Shown: positions 24,016-33,222, numbered from the stretch's first letter. The stretch: 64,000 bases of DNA from an uncultured archaeon (GCA_000965745.1 CP009479.1:1498457-1562456), one strand, 5' to 3'. Translations and numbers: made by a program. The notes: generated by a model from the sequence alone, not told the origin.

Positions 24016-24906
24016 GTGGATCCGGTAAAGGTTGGCAAAGTTAAGGAAATCTACGACGAAGGCGAAACACTGCTTTTTAAATTTACGGACAAGATCTCTG
24101 TCTTTGACAAGATCATCCCCTCGCTCATTCCACACAAGGGAGAATCTCTGTGCAGGACAGCAGCATTCTGGTTCAAGGTTGCCGAGGAATCTGCACACGT
24201 GAAAACCCACTTCAGGGAGATGCCTTCAAAAGATGAGATGAGAGTTACAAAATACTTTGTTCCAGACCATAAAGGAAATCCTTTCGAAGTTGAGTATGTA
24301 ATCCCAATTGAGTTCATCACAAGGTATTATGTTGCCGGGTCCCTCTACGACAGGCTGAAATCAGGGGAGGTAAAGCCCATAGACATCGGACTGAATTCCA
24401 TGCCTGAATACGGGGAAGAGCTGGACGACCCATTTTTTGAAATGACCACGAAATATGAGAAGTTTGATCGCCCGCTGACTGTCGGTGAAGCCATGGAGCT
24501 AGGGGGCATGAGCAACTCAGAGCTCGTCGAAATCAAGGAAGTGATCTACAAGATCGACAGGCGCATGAACAAGCAGGTTCGAAACAGAGGACTCATCCAC
24601 GTCGACGGAAAGAAGGAATTCGCCTTCGGGATCAGGAGGGCGCCTGTTGTCATAGACACCTTTGGCACTGCAGACGAGGACAGGTTCTGGGACCTTGAGG
24701 AATACGAGAAGGGCAATATTATTGACCTCAGCAAAGAGTTCGTCAGGCAGTATTACCGGGATATCAGTTATCACGAGAGGCTTTACGCCGCAAGGGAAGC
24801 CGGAGAAAAGGAACCTGATATACCTGCCCTTCCGGATGAAATGATAAAGAAAACATCTGATCTTTACGTATCCATGTTTGAGAGAATAACCGGGCAGAAG
24901 TGGTAG
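24016..24906 (+). CDS. purC: SAICAR synthetase
   Basis: 296 aa, joins CAIR and aspartate with ATP in step 8 of purine synthesis. GKVKEIYDEGETLLFKFTDK and SVFDKIIPSLIPHKG form the ATP-binding region. RYYVAGSLYDR, GRIDRRMN-like KIDRRMNKQ and VIDTFGTADEDRFWD are family hallmarks, and the catalytic DTFGT-D-E region is intact. GTG start at 24016. Together with purB, purL and purS in this window it shows a complete but scattered purine pathway. Confidence 0.95.
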   Translation: MDPVKVGKVKEIYDEGETLLFKFTDKISVFDKIIPSLIPHKGESLCRTAAFWFKVAEESAHVKTHFREMPSKDEMRVTKYFVPDHKGNPFEVEYVIPIEFITRYYVAGSLYDRLKSGEVKPIDIGLNSMPEYGEELDDPFFEMTTKYEKFDRPLTVGEAMELGGMSNSELVEIKEVIYKIDRRMNKQVRNRGLIHVDGKKEFAFGIRRAPVVIDTFGTADEDRFWDLEEYEKGNIIDLSKEFVRQYYRDISYHERLYAAREAGEKEPDIPALPDEMIKKTSDLYVSMFERITGQKW

Positions 24907-24918
24907 GAAACCTCTACT

Positions 24919-25314
24919 CTATTGTATGCCCAGGTCAATCTGTGTTTCTATGTAATGCCAGAGATGGTGCTCGATCTCATAGGACCATAGCGCTTCGGGA
25001 ACTTCAATAAAAGCAACCATGGGGCTGAGGAAGAACGCTTCAATCGAGGCGACACCAAGATTCTTAAGCCATTTTCCAACACCGATCCTGATCTTGAAAT
25101 CGTTGTGATCTCCCTGTATTACAACCGTAAGTGCACGATCCATGGCAAGAAGTGTCCTCATTACTCCTCCCTTCCTGGCCTGTATCAGGGTGCCATGAGG
25201 GTGTTTCGAAGTCTGGGTTCTGAAACCTTCTTCCTTGAAAAAATCAACAATGAGCTCCGATAGGGTGTCTAGATTAACGTCTTTTGCCTGAAATTCCCTG
25301 ATTGCACTCTTCAT
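24919..25314 (-). CDS. Conserved-looking hypothetical protein
   Basis: 131 aa, convergent with purC by 12 bases. N-terminal alpha-beta with FFKEEGFRTQTSKHPHGTLIQ resembles small domains that bind nucleotides or metals. The middle, VGKWLKNLGVASIEAFFLSP, has a hydrophobic helix, and the end is His/Trp rich (EIEHHLWHYIETQ). No signal peptide. Family not recognised; possibly restricted to Thermoplasmata. Confidence 0.7.
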   Translation of the reverse strand: MKSAIREFQAKDVNLDTLSELIVDFFKEEGFRTQTSKHPHGTLIQARKGGVMRTLLAMDRALTVVIQGDHNDFKIRIGVGKWLKNLGVASIEAFFLSPMVAFIEVPEALWSYEIEHHLWHYIETQIDLGIQ

Positions 25315-25424
25315 ATAACTGTATCTTAACGGATTACAAAATATGATCGCAAATTGGTAGAAATCGAGAAATTCAGATTTCCAGAAAACCTAATATACCA
25401 TGGATAGATATTAAGCTGATAAAA

Positions 25425-25907
25425 ATGGACGAGGAAGTCAGGAACAATGAAGAAAAGGAAGAAGAAAGAGTGGAAGGAGAGAAGAAAAGCGTCTCAATTA
25501 AAGGGGTGAAGAAGGACGTATACAACAGAATGATACAGATGGCCAGAGACAGCGGAAGGACCCTTGGAGAATTGACCAACGACGCATACAGGACATTCAT
25601 AGGGACAATAGACGGGGCAAAGAATGTCTCGCAGAGCTTCGTGGAAGGCACCAAAGCTTCTAGAATAACTGCCATTGAAAACATCAGAAACCTCACCCTG
25701 ACAAGCAGGGATCTCGAGGAGATAGGACACAGGGTAGATCTTCGCAACATAGATGACCTTGATCTAAGCGATGTTGATGATGAAACCTTTGACAAGTACA
25801 TTCACCAGATCACGGGAATAAAAAACCTCAGTATCTCATCCGAACTGAAAAAATCCAAAGTTCTCCTGAAAGCGAGATTTATCGATAATATCATACAGAG
25901 GAAATAA
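25425..25907 (+). CDS. Putative ribbon-helix-helix-type regulator
   Basis: 160 aa. After an acidic lysine-rich leader of about 25 residues comes KSVSIKGVKKDVYNRMIQMARDSGRTLGELTNDAYRTF (given here only as a region, residues 23-60). Its short beta strand followed by two helices resembles CopG/RHH DNA-binding domains. The remaining 100 residues are helical (TSRDLEEIGHRVDLRN) and could be an oligomerisation or partner domain. The GGAAATAAG/CTTATTTCC hairpin at its 3' end may end the transcript. Partner genes unknown. Confidence 0.6.
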   Translation: MDEEVRNNEEKEEERVEGEKKSVSIKGVKKDVYNRMIQMARDSGRTLGELTNDAYRTFIGTIDGAKNVSQSFVEGTKASRITAIENIRNLTLTSRDLEEIGHRVDLRNIDDLDLSDVDDETFDKYIHQITGIKNLSISSELKKSKVLLKARFIDNIIQRK

Positions 25908-25928
25908 GAAGGTTTTCCCCTTATTTCC
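25900..25928 (+). terminator. Inverted repeat at the end of the RHH-like gene
   Basis: GGAAATAAG (25900-25908) and CTTATTTCC (25920-25928) form a 9-bp stem that includes the stop codon. It may mark the 3' end of the transcript; archaeal termination usually relies more on T-runs, so the role is tentative. Confidence 0.4.
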
Positions 25929-25998
25929 TGCATTTTTACCAGCCTTTGCCAGGCATGCCATTTTACTTCCAGTCAAATTCATGTGTTTTTGTTTTGCC

Positions 25999-26008
25999 GT
26001 ATAAAATT
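25999..26008 (+). promoter_or_regulatory. TATA box of the exonuclease gene
   Basis: GTATAAAATT. A start site 26 bases on (near 26029) favours the ATG at 26038 over the one at 26011, which would be too close to the box to be translated. Confidence 0.5.
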
Positions 26009-26037
26009 TAATGCAGGATCAGCTATTCCATATCCTC

Positions 26038-26679
26038 ATGGTCTCCGCAGATTACAGCATACTTAACAGAAATCGTATTTCAGGCACCAGCCTGGAAAAG
26101 GTGATGGCAATCGATCTGGAAACCCTTGTAGATAGGTATAATGGCTTCCTTACAGGTGAGAGGATCATAGCCATATCTGTGAGCATGGGCCATCCCGACA
26201 TAGAGACCAGGGTCATGGTAGCAGAGGAAGACTCCAAGAGTGAGGAGGATAGAATTATCAGGGAATTTGACAGTATGCTGGAAGAGCGTGACCCGGATGT
26301 TCTGATCGGCTACAACCATACTGGATACGATTTACCCCTTCTTCAGCTTAAGATGAGAAACAGGCCCTATAGTCAGCAGTTCTGGAATCTCAAGTATTAC
26401 CTTGGCACCGCATATACAATGGATATGATGTACGTTATTGCCCATGATCTCCATACCAGCGGCGAAAATTTCAGAATAAGAAAGCTTAGGGATGCAGTTA
26501 ATCATGAGAAATATGAAAAACTCCCTCTTATGAGGGCAAAAGACCTTGTTGTAAACCCCAACATGAACGTTGGGGAAGCGATAAAGAACCTATGGCTTAA
26601 CGACAGGAAAAATTTTGAGGCTTACTGCCAGGGGGATACCCATGACATTCTCAGGATATTCTATTCAATATTTGGTTAA
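26038..26679 (+). CDS. Stand-alone family B polymerase-type 3'-5' exonuclease
   Basis: About 213 aa (222 from the upstream ATG at 26011). All three exonuclease motifs of PolB/DnaQ-like enzymes are present: ExoI AIDLET near residues 24-29, ExoII VLIGYNHTGYDLPLL near 86-100, and ExoIII YCQGDTHDILRIF near 196-208 with its Y-x3-D. No polymerase domain follows; the gene ends just after ExoIII. It may trim DNA or RNA 3' ends in repair. The promoter position supports the ATG at 26038. Confidence 0.8.
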   Translation: MVSADYSILNRNRISGTSLEKVMAIDLETLVDRYNGFLTGERIIAISVSMGHPDIETRVMVAEEDSKSEEDRIIREFDSMLEERDPDVLIGYNHTGYDLPLLQLKMRNRPYSQQFWNLKYYLGTAYTMDMMYVIAHDLHTSGENFRIRKLRDAVNHEKYEKLPLMRAKDLVVNPNMNVGEAIKNLWLNDRKNFEAYCQGDTHDILRIFYSIFG

Positions 26680-26706
26680 TCCGGGGAACTTCAGGCGATA
26701 TTGTAT

Positions 26707-27129
26707 CTATATGTCGCCAAACCTGCTTATGAGATCTGTCAGGTTGTCCATATAATCCCTGAATATTCTCAGAATGTCCTTAGACGTTATAACGCCAAGC
26801 AGTCTGCCATTTTTCATGACAGGGATCCTCCTGATGCCCCTCTCATTCATGACAGATACGACCTTTTCGGTTGGTGTATTGGGCTCAACCCAGAAAAGCT
26901 CCTTTTGCATGATGTCCCCGAGTGCTACATCATCGGGGTCTAACCCCTTAGAGATTATCTTCGAGATGAAGTCCCATTCTGTGACAATTCCCGCCGGAAC
27001 TCCATTTATGTCAACCACAATGAATCCCTGGTGGTCATTTGCCATTATCTTTGCGGCATTTGAGGCCTTGATTGTCGAAGACAGTGTACTGTGAGCCTTC
27101 TGCATTATATCCTGGGCATACAGAACCAT
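26707..27129 (-). CDS. CBS domain pair protein
   Basis: 140 aa consisting of two tandem CBS motifs. The first is IMQKAHSTLSSTIKASNAAK through GVPAGIVTEWDFISKII, the second IMQKELFWVEPNTPTEKV through GRLLGVITSKDILRIF. Such pairs bind adenine nucleotides or SAM and sense energy state. There is no attached catalytic domain, so it acts as a free-standing regulator of unknown target. Confidence 0.88.
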   Translation of the reverse strand: MVLYAQDIMQKAHSTLSSTIKASNAAKIMANDHQGFIVVDINGVPAGIVTEWDFISKIISKGLDPDDVALGDIMQKELFWVEPNTPTEKVVSVMNERGIRRIPVMKNGRLLGVITSKDILRIFRDYMDNLTDLISRFGDI

Positions 27130-27452
27130 GTCAGGTAATTTATTCGAAATATTTAAGACAGATGTATCAGACTCCTTTGTGAACCGCGGAGTTTAAAATC
27201 GGACGGGGTACTCATGACTGAGTAGCATTTCATTCGCGCTGTCCAGGGCACCAACTACTTCTTATGTTCTCTGCAGACTCGGGTCCAGGGGGGGTCTCTT
27301 GGAAAACTTTCCCAGGAGCATCGGCTTACCTCATTCATATGCATTTTCGGCAGAACGTTCTGTCCGGCCTGTTCCGACGACAACGACGTCAGCTTGACGC
27401 GCAAAATAATAAGAAACTGTTTAATAGGTTGTTAAAATAGAGGAGCGTTATT
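27130..27452. other. Intergenic region with several hairpins, no gene seen
   Basis: 323 bases without a credible ORF on either strand. It contains a perfect stem TACTCA-TGAC-TGAGTA (near 27210-27225) and the palindrome CAGAACGTTCTG inside a longer inverted repeat (near 27352-27370). It is more GC-rich than other gaps here. I could not match it to SRP RNA or RNase P RNA signatures. The psmB promoter, GTTTAATAGG at 27419-27428, occupies the right end. Confidence 0.35.
27419..27428 (+). promoter_or_regulatory. TATA box of the proteasome beta gene
   Basis: GTTTAATAGG centred about 29 bases before the ATG at 27453, consistent with a leaderless or nearly leaderless transcript. Confidence 0.5.
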
Positions 27453-28100
27453 ATGGTGGACATTATGGACCAAAGGCTACAAACTGGAACAACCACTGTC
27501 GGCATTATCGTTAAAGACGCCGTTGTCATGGCAACTGAAAGGAGAGTGACAATGGATCACTTCATCATGCACAAGGACGGCAAGAAACTTCACCAGATCG
27601 ACACACACGCAGCTATGACCATTGCAGGGCTTGTGGGCGATGCCCAGGTTCTTGTGAGATACATGTCTGCAGAACTTGAGCTTTACAGACTCCAGAAAAA
27701 GGTCAACATGCCTATATCTGCAGCTGCAACATTGCTTTCAAACATACTCAACCAATCCAAGTTCTACCCCTATATGGTTCAGATACTGATAGGCGGAGTA
27801 GACAAGGAACCACATATATTCTCTGTAGATGCTGCAGGAGGGTCGGTTGAGGACACATATGCCAGCACAGGTTCAGGATCCCCGTTCGTCTACGGTGTCC
27901 TTGAAAACGGATATAGAAAGGACATGACAAAGGATGAGGGTATTGAGCTAGTAGTGAGGGCCATAAGTGCGGCCAAGCAGAGAGATTCTGCCTCGGGCGG
28001 AGTAATAGACGTTGGAGTTATAGACCGTAAAAATGGATTCGTACAACTGCCAACGGACGATGTCCTGAACAGAATCAACAAATTTGACCTAAAACTTTAA
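27453..28100 (+). CDS. psmB: Proteasome beta subunit
   Basis: 215-aa catalytic subunit of the 20S proteasome. A short propeptide ([12 protein letters not shown]) ends at Gly12, and the mature enzyme starts at Thr13 (TTTVGI), the N-terminal nucleophile. The catalytic lysine and aspartate are present in [14 protein letters not shown] and GKKLHQI contexts, and [11 protein letters not shown] and the SASGG segment complete the site. Length fits the archaeal subunit. It precedes fttA, which has its own TATA box. Confidence 0.96.
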   Translation: MVDIMDQRLQTGTTTVGIIVKDAVVMATERRVTMDHFIMHKDGKKLHQIDTHAAMTIAGLVGDAQVLVRYMSAELELYRLQKKVNMPISAAATLLSNILNQSKFYPYMVQILIGGVDKEPHIFSVDAAGGSVEDTYASTGSGSPFVYGVLENGYRKDMTKDEGIELVVRAISAAKQRDSASGGVIDVGVIDRKNGFVQLPTDDVLNRINKFDLKL

Positions 28101-28111
28101 TCATTCCCCAC

Positions 28112-28121
28112 CTTATATATA
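28112..28121 (+). promoter_or_regulatory. TATA box of fttA
   Basis: CTTATATATA about 38 bases before the ATG at 28155; predicted start site near 28142. Confidence 0.5.
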
Positions 28122-28154
28122 TTAATCAATCAATGAAACGGAGCGTTTTACGCA

Positions 28155-30074
28155 ATGTCTTTTAGAGACTATTTATCAGAAACAAGGAGCTTATTCGATA
28201 AGCTCTACCCGGACAATCAGATCACCGAGGTCGACTACGAAGGACCAACAATCGTCCTGTATACAACAAACCTTGATCTATTCTCAAAAAGGGATGATCT
28301 CGCCAGGCAAGTTGCACAGGAAATAAGAAGAAGGGTCAACATCAGGCCAGACCCTTCCATACTTGGTGATGAAGAAGAAGCAAAGAAACAGATTGAGTCA
28401 ATAATTCCAGAGGATGCAGGTATTCATGACATTTATTTTGAATCAGACACCGGTGAGGTCGTAATAGAGGTGGATGAGCCTTCTATTGTAACTTCAAAGA
28501 ATTCAAACTATATATCTGAGATCAAATCGGAGACAAAGTGGTCCCCTAAGGTCGTGAGAGCCCCTCCGATTTACTCCAGAACGGTAAAAGAGATGAGGGA
28601 GCTCCTCAGGGAATTCAAGACAGAAAGGAAGTCTTTCCTTCACCAGCTTGGAGAGAAACTTAATGCTCCTCCAATGCCAGGTGAAACTTGGATCAGGGCA
28701 ACTGCCCTCGGGGGCCACAGAGAAGTTGGAAGAAGCGCCACACTTATTTCCACGAACAACTCGAAAATACTTGTGGACTGCGGTATGCTCAACGTGACTG
28801 AGGATGATCAGCCATGGTCAGAGGCCCCATACCTTTATCTTCCTGAAATTCAGCCATTTTCTAATCTTGATGCCATAATCCTTACTCATGCTCATCTGGA
28901 TCATTCAGGCCTGCTTCCAATTTTGTACAAATATGGTTATGAAGGGCCTGTTTACATGACCCCTCCAACAAGAGATCTAGCAGCACTTCTTCAGAACGAT
29001 TACATAAAGGTAGCCCACGCTGAAGGGAAAAAAGCGCCGTATGAATCAAAGCACATAAGGGATGAAATCAAGCACTCCATCGTCCTAAGATACAATGAAA
29101 CAACGGACATCACAAGAGATGTGCGCCTGACATTCTACAACGCCGGCCACATACTAGGGTCAGCATCAGTCCATCTTCATTTTGGCGAGGGAATGTACAA
29201 CGTTGTTCTCAGCGGAGATGTCAAGTTCGAGAAATCCTGGCTCTTCAACCCTGCAAACAACAAGTTCCCGAGGGTAGAGGCCTTTATGACAGAGTCCACA
29301 TATGCCGGAAGAGACGATTATACAAATTCAAGGCCGGAGGCATCCAGAACTCTAGTTGATATAGTCAACAGGACATTTGACAGGGGAGGTTCAGTTCTGG
29401 TTCCCGTGTTTGCTGTCGGGAGGTCCCAGGAAGTAATGCTTGTTCTGGAGGACGCAATCAGGGACGGAAGGATAAAAAATGTCCCGGTATACCTCGACGG
29501 CATGATCTGGGAGGCCACCGCAATTCATGCAGCATATCCGGAATACCTGAACAGGGAACTGAGAGAATCCATAATGCTGAAAAGGGAAAACCCTTTTTTG
29601 AACCCGATCTTCAGGAAGGTAGAATCCAGGGACCAGCGTATGGAGATATGTGATTCCAACGAAAACCAGATCGTACTCGCAACCTCGGGTATGATGAACG
29701 GCGGACCTGTCATGGAATATTTCAGGAATTGGGTCGATGATAAGAAGCATTCGCTCGTTTTTGTGGGATACCAGGCGGACAGAACTTTGGGAAGAAGGAT
29801 CCAGAGAGGTTCAAATGAAGTTTCACTATCAGAGGGCGGAAGGCAGAACAAGTATCCAGTAAACATGGCAATTGAGACTGCAGAGGGCTTTTCCGGGCAT
29901 TCTGACAAGAGGCAACTGCTGGCATATATCGCAACAATGCAGCCCAAGCCACACAAAATACTCGTCAATCATGGCGACGGTGAAAAGGCAGCAGACTTTG
30001 CAAGGCTGGTCAAGTCAAGATTCGGTATAGATGCAGTAGCAATGAGGAATCTCGAAACTACAAGGCTCTACTGA
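28155..30074 (+). CDS. fttA: aCPSF1/FttA, KH-metallo-beta-lactamase-beta-CASP ribonuclease
   Basis: 639-aa archaeal homologue of CPSF73 that cleaves nascent RNA and ends transcription with RNA polymerase. The N-terminal 140 residues form the KH-type RNA-binding domains. The metallo-beta-lactamase core begins near 185 (TALGGHREVGRSATLI) with the zinc motif THAHLDHSG near 244-252. The beta-CASP insert follows (FAVGRSQEVMLVLE, LATSGMMNGGPV), and the C-terminal GFSGHSDKRQLLAY and LVNHGDGEKA supply the remaining ligands. All zinc-binding histidines appear intact. Single-gene transcript downstream of psmB. Confidence 0.95.
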   Translation: MSFRDYLSETRSLFDKLYPDNQITEVDYEGPTIVLYTTNLDLFSKRDDLARQVAQEIRRRVNIRPDPSILGDEEEAKKQIESIIPEDAGIHDIYFESDTGEVVIEVDEPSIVTSKNSNYISEIKSETKWSPKVVRAPPIYSRTVKEMRELLREFKTERKSFLHQLGEKLNAPPMPGETWIRATALGGHREVGRSATLISTNNSKILVDCGMLNVTEDDQPWSEAPYLYLPEIQPFSNLDAIILTHAHLDHSGLLPILYKYGYEGPVYMTPPTRDLAALLQNDYIKVAHAEGKKAPYESKHIRDEIKHSIVLRYNETTDITRDVRLTFYNAGHILGSASVHLHFGEGMYNVVLSGDVKFEKSWLFNPANNKFPRVEAFMTESTYAGRDDYTNSRPEASRTLVDIVNRTFDRGGSVLVPVFAVGRSQEVMLVLEDAIRDGRIKNVPVYLDGMIWEATAIHAAYPEYLNRELRESIMLKRENPFLNPIFRKVESRDQRMEICDSNENQIVLATSGMMNGGPVMEYFRNWVDDKKHSLVFVGYQADRTLGRRIQRGSNEVSLSEGGRQNKYPVNMAIETAEGFSGHSDKRQLLAYIATMQPKPHKILVNHGDGEKAADFARLVKSRFGIDAVAMRNLETTRLY

Positions 30075-30184
30075 ACGGACTTTGAAGGTTTGAGGAACAT
30101 TCGTGAAATACCTTAAAATAGCACATTACCCACGAGTACCCCAACCCTGAAAATGGTCCATTTTGGACAATTGTACCAATAAGT

Positions 30185-30194
30185 GAATATATAC
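30185..30194 (+). promoter_or_regulatory. TATA box of the first surface-protein gene
   Basis: GAATATATAC centred about 25 bases before the ATG at 30214, implying a leaderless message. Confidence 0.55.
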
Positions 30195-30213
30195 CATTTC
30201 GAATCAACTGACT

Positions 30214-31992
30214 ATGGCTAACAAAATAGCGATCACAGCTATAGCACTAATAATGGTAGTATCCGCGGTCTCCGTGGTTGCTACAGCCGACACAAACAGT
30301 GGACAACAGCCAATAAAACTGGGAAACTACTCATTCAGCGACAACACATCGACTAGCGCCATTCTCAATCTGAGCTATAAAACAGACAGTGGAAACTCAT
30401 TGATTGCCAAATCCATAGACACAATGGGCAACAGCGCAGCACTGAGCCTGCCATCAGGTTCAGACTCAAACAGCATAGTTTTGAACAATGTAACGGTGAC
30501 ATCAGCAGGAAGCGAGAATGTTATTCTCTTTTCTACCGTGGGCTCACAAATCACAGGGAACCCGACAATGGCCTTCAACCTTAATACAAACGTATCCCAG
30601 GTAAACCTGACCTCAAACCAGTACAGCTATCTGCAGAACCACTCAAGCAGAGTTCTGACAGACTTTGTTTCACATCCGATATACGATCTGCTGGTTAATG
30701 GAACAACCTTCTATCTGTTTTCGAATGCTAATTCAACAGCAACTAAGGACTCAGTAACTTACCATGACAGCACTATCCTGCTCGGATCAAAGCTCATCGT
30801 AGGACTCAGCTCAGCAAACGGAATCAAGGACAGAGTTGAAAAGGAAATGGAGCACCACAAGTCCGCCTCGCCGTTTACCTACAACAACACAACGGGGCAG
30901 CTGACCGGAAGGTTTGTCTCCATGCAGTACAACGCAACTGCTGGTACGATATACAACTACATGGACAGCATGGGTAACATGACAATATTCAACAGCATAA
31001 GTGCAGCAGGAAACGGATCCATAGGCAACACCTACCTTGGGCCGGTATTCCCAACGCTTCAGCCAATAGTGGCAGGCAGTGTCTTCTACTATTCGAACAA
31101 CACAGTGGTCTATCAGATGCACGACAACCCCGCCATGGTTTCAAATTACTATCTGAGCAACGGCACCCTTACAATGAACGTATCCTCTGGCCTCAACGTA
31201 AGCACATACAACCCGCCAAAGGAAGACGTCTCACATCAGAGCCTTCCAGCGAACTTCTCGACAAACGTAGACCTTGGTGATCAGTACGATGTCCAATCCT
31301 CATCTACTATCGTGTTCCTTCACAACAATACATTCACGGGTTCAATATTCGTCAACGGGGCAAACGTTTCAGTGAACGGCAGTTCGGTATCTATCTCAAC
31401 AAACCAGACAGCGCACATAACATTTGTCGCACCTCCAGGACTCCAGAAGGTCAAGAGAAGTGTTGAAAGCGATCTTCAATACGGCATAAACCATGGAAAG
31501 CTTGCAGCAGTCCTGGTCCTTGGGGCTCCTGGCCAAAGCAGCAGCAATGTTAGCGTCAACTACAATGGATCTATGCAGATTGCTGTTCAGAACGTGACGG
31601 CTAACAAGGTACTCCTGAAAGTCAGCTCCAAGATGCACGAAGGAAACAACTTCGCCATCTTTGTTCCAAACAATGTGATACAGAACAACTCAAAGATTAC
31701 AGTCAAATTCGACAACCAGACAATAACACTCACCAGCGGAGTGGGGTCAGTCATAAATGCTACGAGCACTACTCAGGCATCATTCTATTACGTGACGACA
31801 AATGGCGGAACACTGGTAGTGATACACGTGCCACACTTCTCTACCCATTCCATTGAGATAGTGAACAGTGCTGTTAGTCCGTCCAGCCCATCAGGCTCCA
31901 TGCCAAACGGAGAAATCCTGTATATTGGACTGGGCATAGTAGCAGTCATAGCTGTGATAGCAGGCGTGTCGCTAACAAGAAGAAAGAGATGA
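30214..31992 (+). CDS. Secreted, membrane-anchored surface protein (S-layer-like), copy 1
   Basis: 592 aa. A signal peptide of about 25 residues (ITAIALIMVVSAVSVVATA) leads to a large extracellular part very rich in Asn, Ser and Thr, with dozens of N-x-S/T sequons, suggesting heavy N-glycosylation. A C-terminal transmembrane helix (ILYIGLGIVAVIAVIAGV) and LTRRKR tail anchor it. The C-terminal 150 residues match those of the gene at 33601 (for example GGTLVVIHVPHFSTHSIEI). It is a likely cell-envelope protein. No enzymatic motif seen. Confidence 0.8.
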   Translation: MANKIAITAIALIMVVSAVSVVATADTNSGQQPIKLGNYSFSDNTSTSAILNLSYKTDSGNSLIAKSIDTMGNSAALSLPSGSDSNSIVLNNVTVTSAGSENVILFSTVGSQITGNPTMAFNLNTNVSQVNLTSNQYSYLQNHSSRVLTDFVSHPIYDLLVNGTTFYLFSNANSTATKDSVTYHDSTILLGSKLIVGLSSANGIKDRVEKEMEHHKSASPFTYNNTTGQLTGRFVSMQYNATAGTIYNYMDSMGNMTIFNSISAAGNGSIGNTYLGPVFPTLQPIVAGSVFYYSNNTVVYQMHDNPAMVSNYYLSNGTLTMNVSSGLNVSTYNPPKEDVSHQSLPANFSTNVDLGDQYDVQSSSTIVFLHNNTFTGSIFVNGANVSVNGSSVSISTNQTAHITFVAPPGLQKVKRSVESDLQYGINHGKLAAVLVLGAPGQSSSNVSVNYNGSMQIAVQNVTANKVLLKVSSKMHEGNNFAIFVPNNVIQNNSKITVKFDNQTITLTSGVGSVINATSTTQASFYYVTTNGGTLVVIHVPHFSTHSIEIVNSAVSPSSPSGSMPNGEILYIGLGIVAVIAVIAGVSLTRRKR

Positions 31993-32050
31993 TAAATAGA
32001 TAATAATCAACACATTTGATCTGCCCCACCGGAATTTGGAACACTTTTTC

Positions 32051-32926
32051 TCATTTTTCATCTAGTGCTACCTCCATTTCTTTCGATTCAAATCTTTCCC
32101 TGAATGCCTGATCATCCCGGAACTTCCTCCTGAACTCCCTTGGAGGAAGATAATCAATGGATGAATGCGGCCTGCATTCATTGTAGTCGGTGAACGCCTT
32201 TTCTATTGTCCTGGATACTTCACTGAAATCCCTGAACTCGTTTGGCCAGATGTAATCTGTCTTTATGCTGTTGTGGAAGGACTCAATGTTTCCGTTGTCC
32301 TCTGGAGTGTGTTTCTGGATATACTCCAGCCTTATCCCAAGGAGTTTCATGGCGTTCCTGAACTCATGGGATTGATACTGGGGGCCATTGTCAGTTCTCA
32401 GTACCAAGTTCTTTGGTACTGTACCATTGAAAGCAAGAAGAACAGCGTTTTCCACCGATCTTACGGCATCTTTTGCCATGCATGACCTGGAATAATGAAA
32501 ACCCTGCCATTCCTTCGTGAAACAGTCCTTTATACACATCAGATAGGTCATTCCAGAATCAGTGGGAATATACGTGATATCAGTTTCCCAGAGTTGATCA
32601 GGACCATTTGGACGGAAGAGATTCCTGGACTTTGTTCTCCCTCTGTGTTTTGATGCAGGAAGGGAGAGATTGTTATCCTTCAGCACCTTCCTGACAGTTT
32701 TCTGGTTCACCTTCGTACCTTGGTTCCTCAGTATTGCCCATACTCTCCTGTATCCGTATGTTGGCCTTTCGGAAGCGATATCCCTGATCTTGCTCTGCAC
32801 AGATAGATCAAGCCTCTGAATATGTCTCTTCCTGGGTGCGTAATAATATCCGGACAGTGAGATTCCGGATATTCTTGATGCGTTTCTCAGAGACATCATA
32901 GGTTTCAGATCTTCAAGAACCATCAT
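32051..32926 (-). CDS. IS3-family transposase orfB (integrase core)
   Basis: 291 aa. HTH_21-like ERPTYGYRRVWAILRNQG near residue 53, then the rve core: first Asp in LWETDITYI, second in LRTDNGPQYQS, and Glu in HTPEDNGNIESFH, giving the D-D-35-E spacing. The family tail NECRPHSSIDYLPPREF is present. It is normally expressed as a fusion with orfA by -1 frameshifting. The orfB frame is open upstream of its ATG through the slippery A7 run (32946-32952 as T on the plus strand). Frames intact, so the element may be active. Confidence 0.94.
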   Translation of the reverse strand: MMVLEDLKPMMSLRNASRISGISLSGYYYAPRKRHIQRLDLSVQSKIRDIASERPTYGYRRVWAILRNQGTKVNQKTVRKVLKDNNLSLPASKHRGRTKSRNLFRPNGPDQLWETDITYIPTDSGMTYLMCIKDCFTKEWQGFHYSRSCMAKDAVRSVENAVLLAFNGTVPKNLVLRTDNGPQYQSHEFRNAMKLLGIRLEYIQKHTPEDNGNIESFHNSIKTDYIWPNEFRDFSEVSRTIEKAFTDYNECRPHSSIDYLPPREFRRKFRDDQAFRERFESKEMEVALDEK

Positions 32927-33201
32927 CTTGACCTCCCTTGTAGCCTTTTTTTAAAAGCATCTATCACCAGGCTCTGGTCTCCTATGATCTTCTTGAGGTC
33001 ATCGATCTCCTCGTCCCTGCTGTCAGAATTCCTTCTCTGAGCCAGTGCAGATTTTCCTCCCTGGATGAACTGTTCTCTCCACTTGCTAAGTTGCACAGGA
33101 TATATGCCGTGCCTCCGGCATATCTCCGCCTGTGTCACATTGTCTGAGAAGGATTCCATGACGATCTGGAACTTCTCCTCAGCCGAATATTTGGACTTCA
33201 T
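32923..33201 (-). CDS. IS3-family transposase orfA (HTH)
   Basis: 92 aa. N-terminal helix-turn-helix of the HTH_Tnp_1 type (EEKFQIVMESFSDNVTQAEI, RRHGIYPVQLSKWREQF) and a C-terminal leucine-zipper-like helix (EEIDDLKKIIGDQSLVIDAF). It ends soon after a run AAAAAAAG that permits slipping to the orfB frame. DNA-binding half of the transposase. Confidence 0.92.
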   Translation of the reverse strand: MKSKYSAEEKFQIVMESFSDNVTQAEICRRHGIYPVQLSKWREQFIQGGKSALAQRRNSDSRDEEIDDLKKIIGDQSLVIDAFKKRLQGRSR

Positions 33202-33222
33202 GAAGAGACCTCCATGTTCCGG

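Larger units (their letters stand above)
32029..33222 (-). mobile_element. IS3-family insertion sequence
   Basis: Two minus-strand frames, orfA and orfB, overlap by an ATGA, with short imperfect ends CCGGAATTTGGA (32029-32040) and TCCATGTTCCGG (33211-33222). The true ends may lie several bases further out. It sits between the two paralogous surface-protein genes, 37 bases after the stop of the first. Confidence 0.85.

Noticed and set aside
27130-27452. SRP RNA or RNase P RNA gene
   Set aside because: A GGCTTAC word is present, but the other conserved RNase P boxes and the SRP helix 8 words were not found on either strand.
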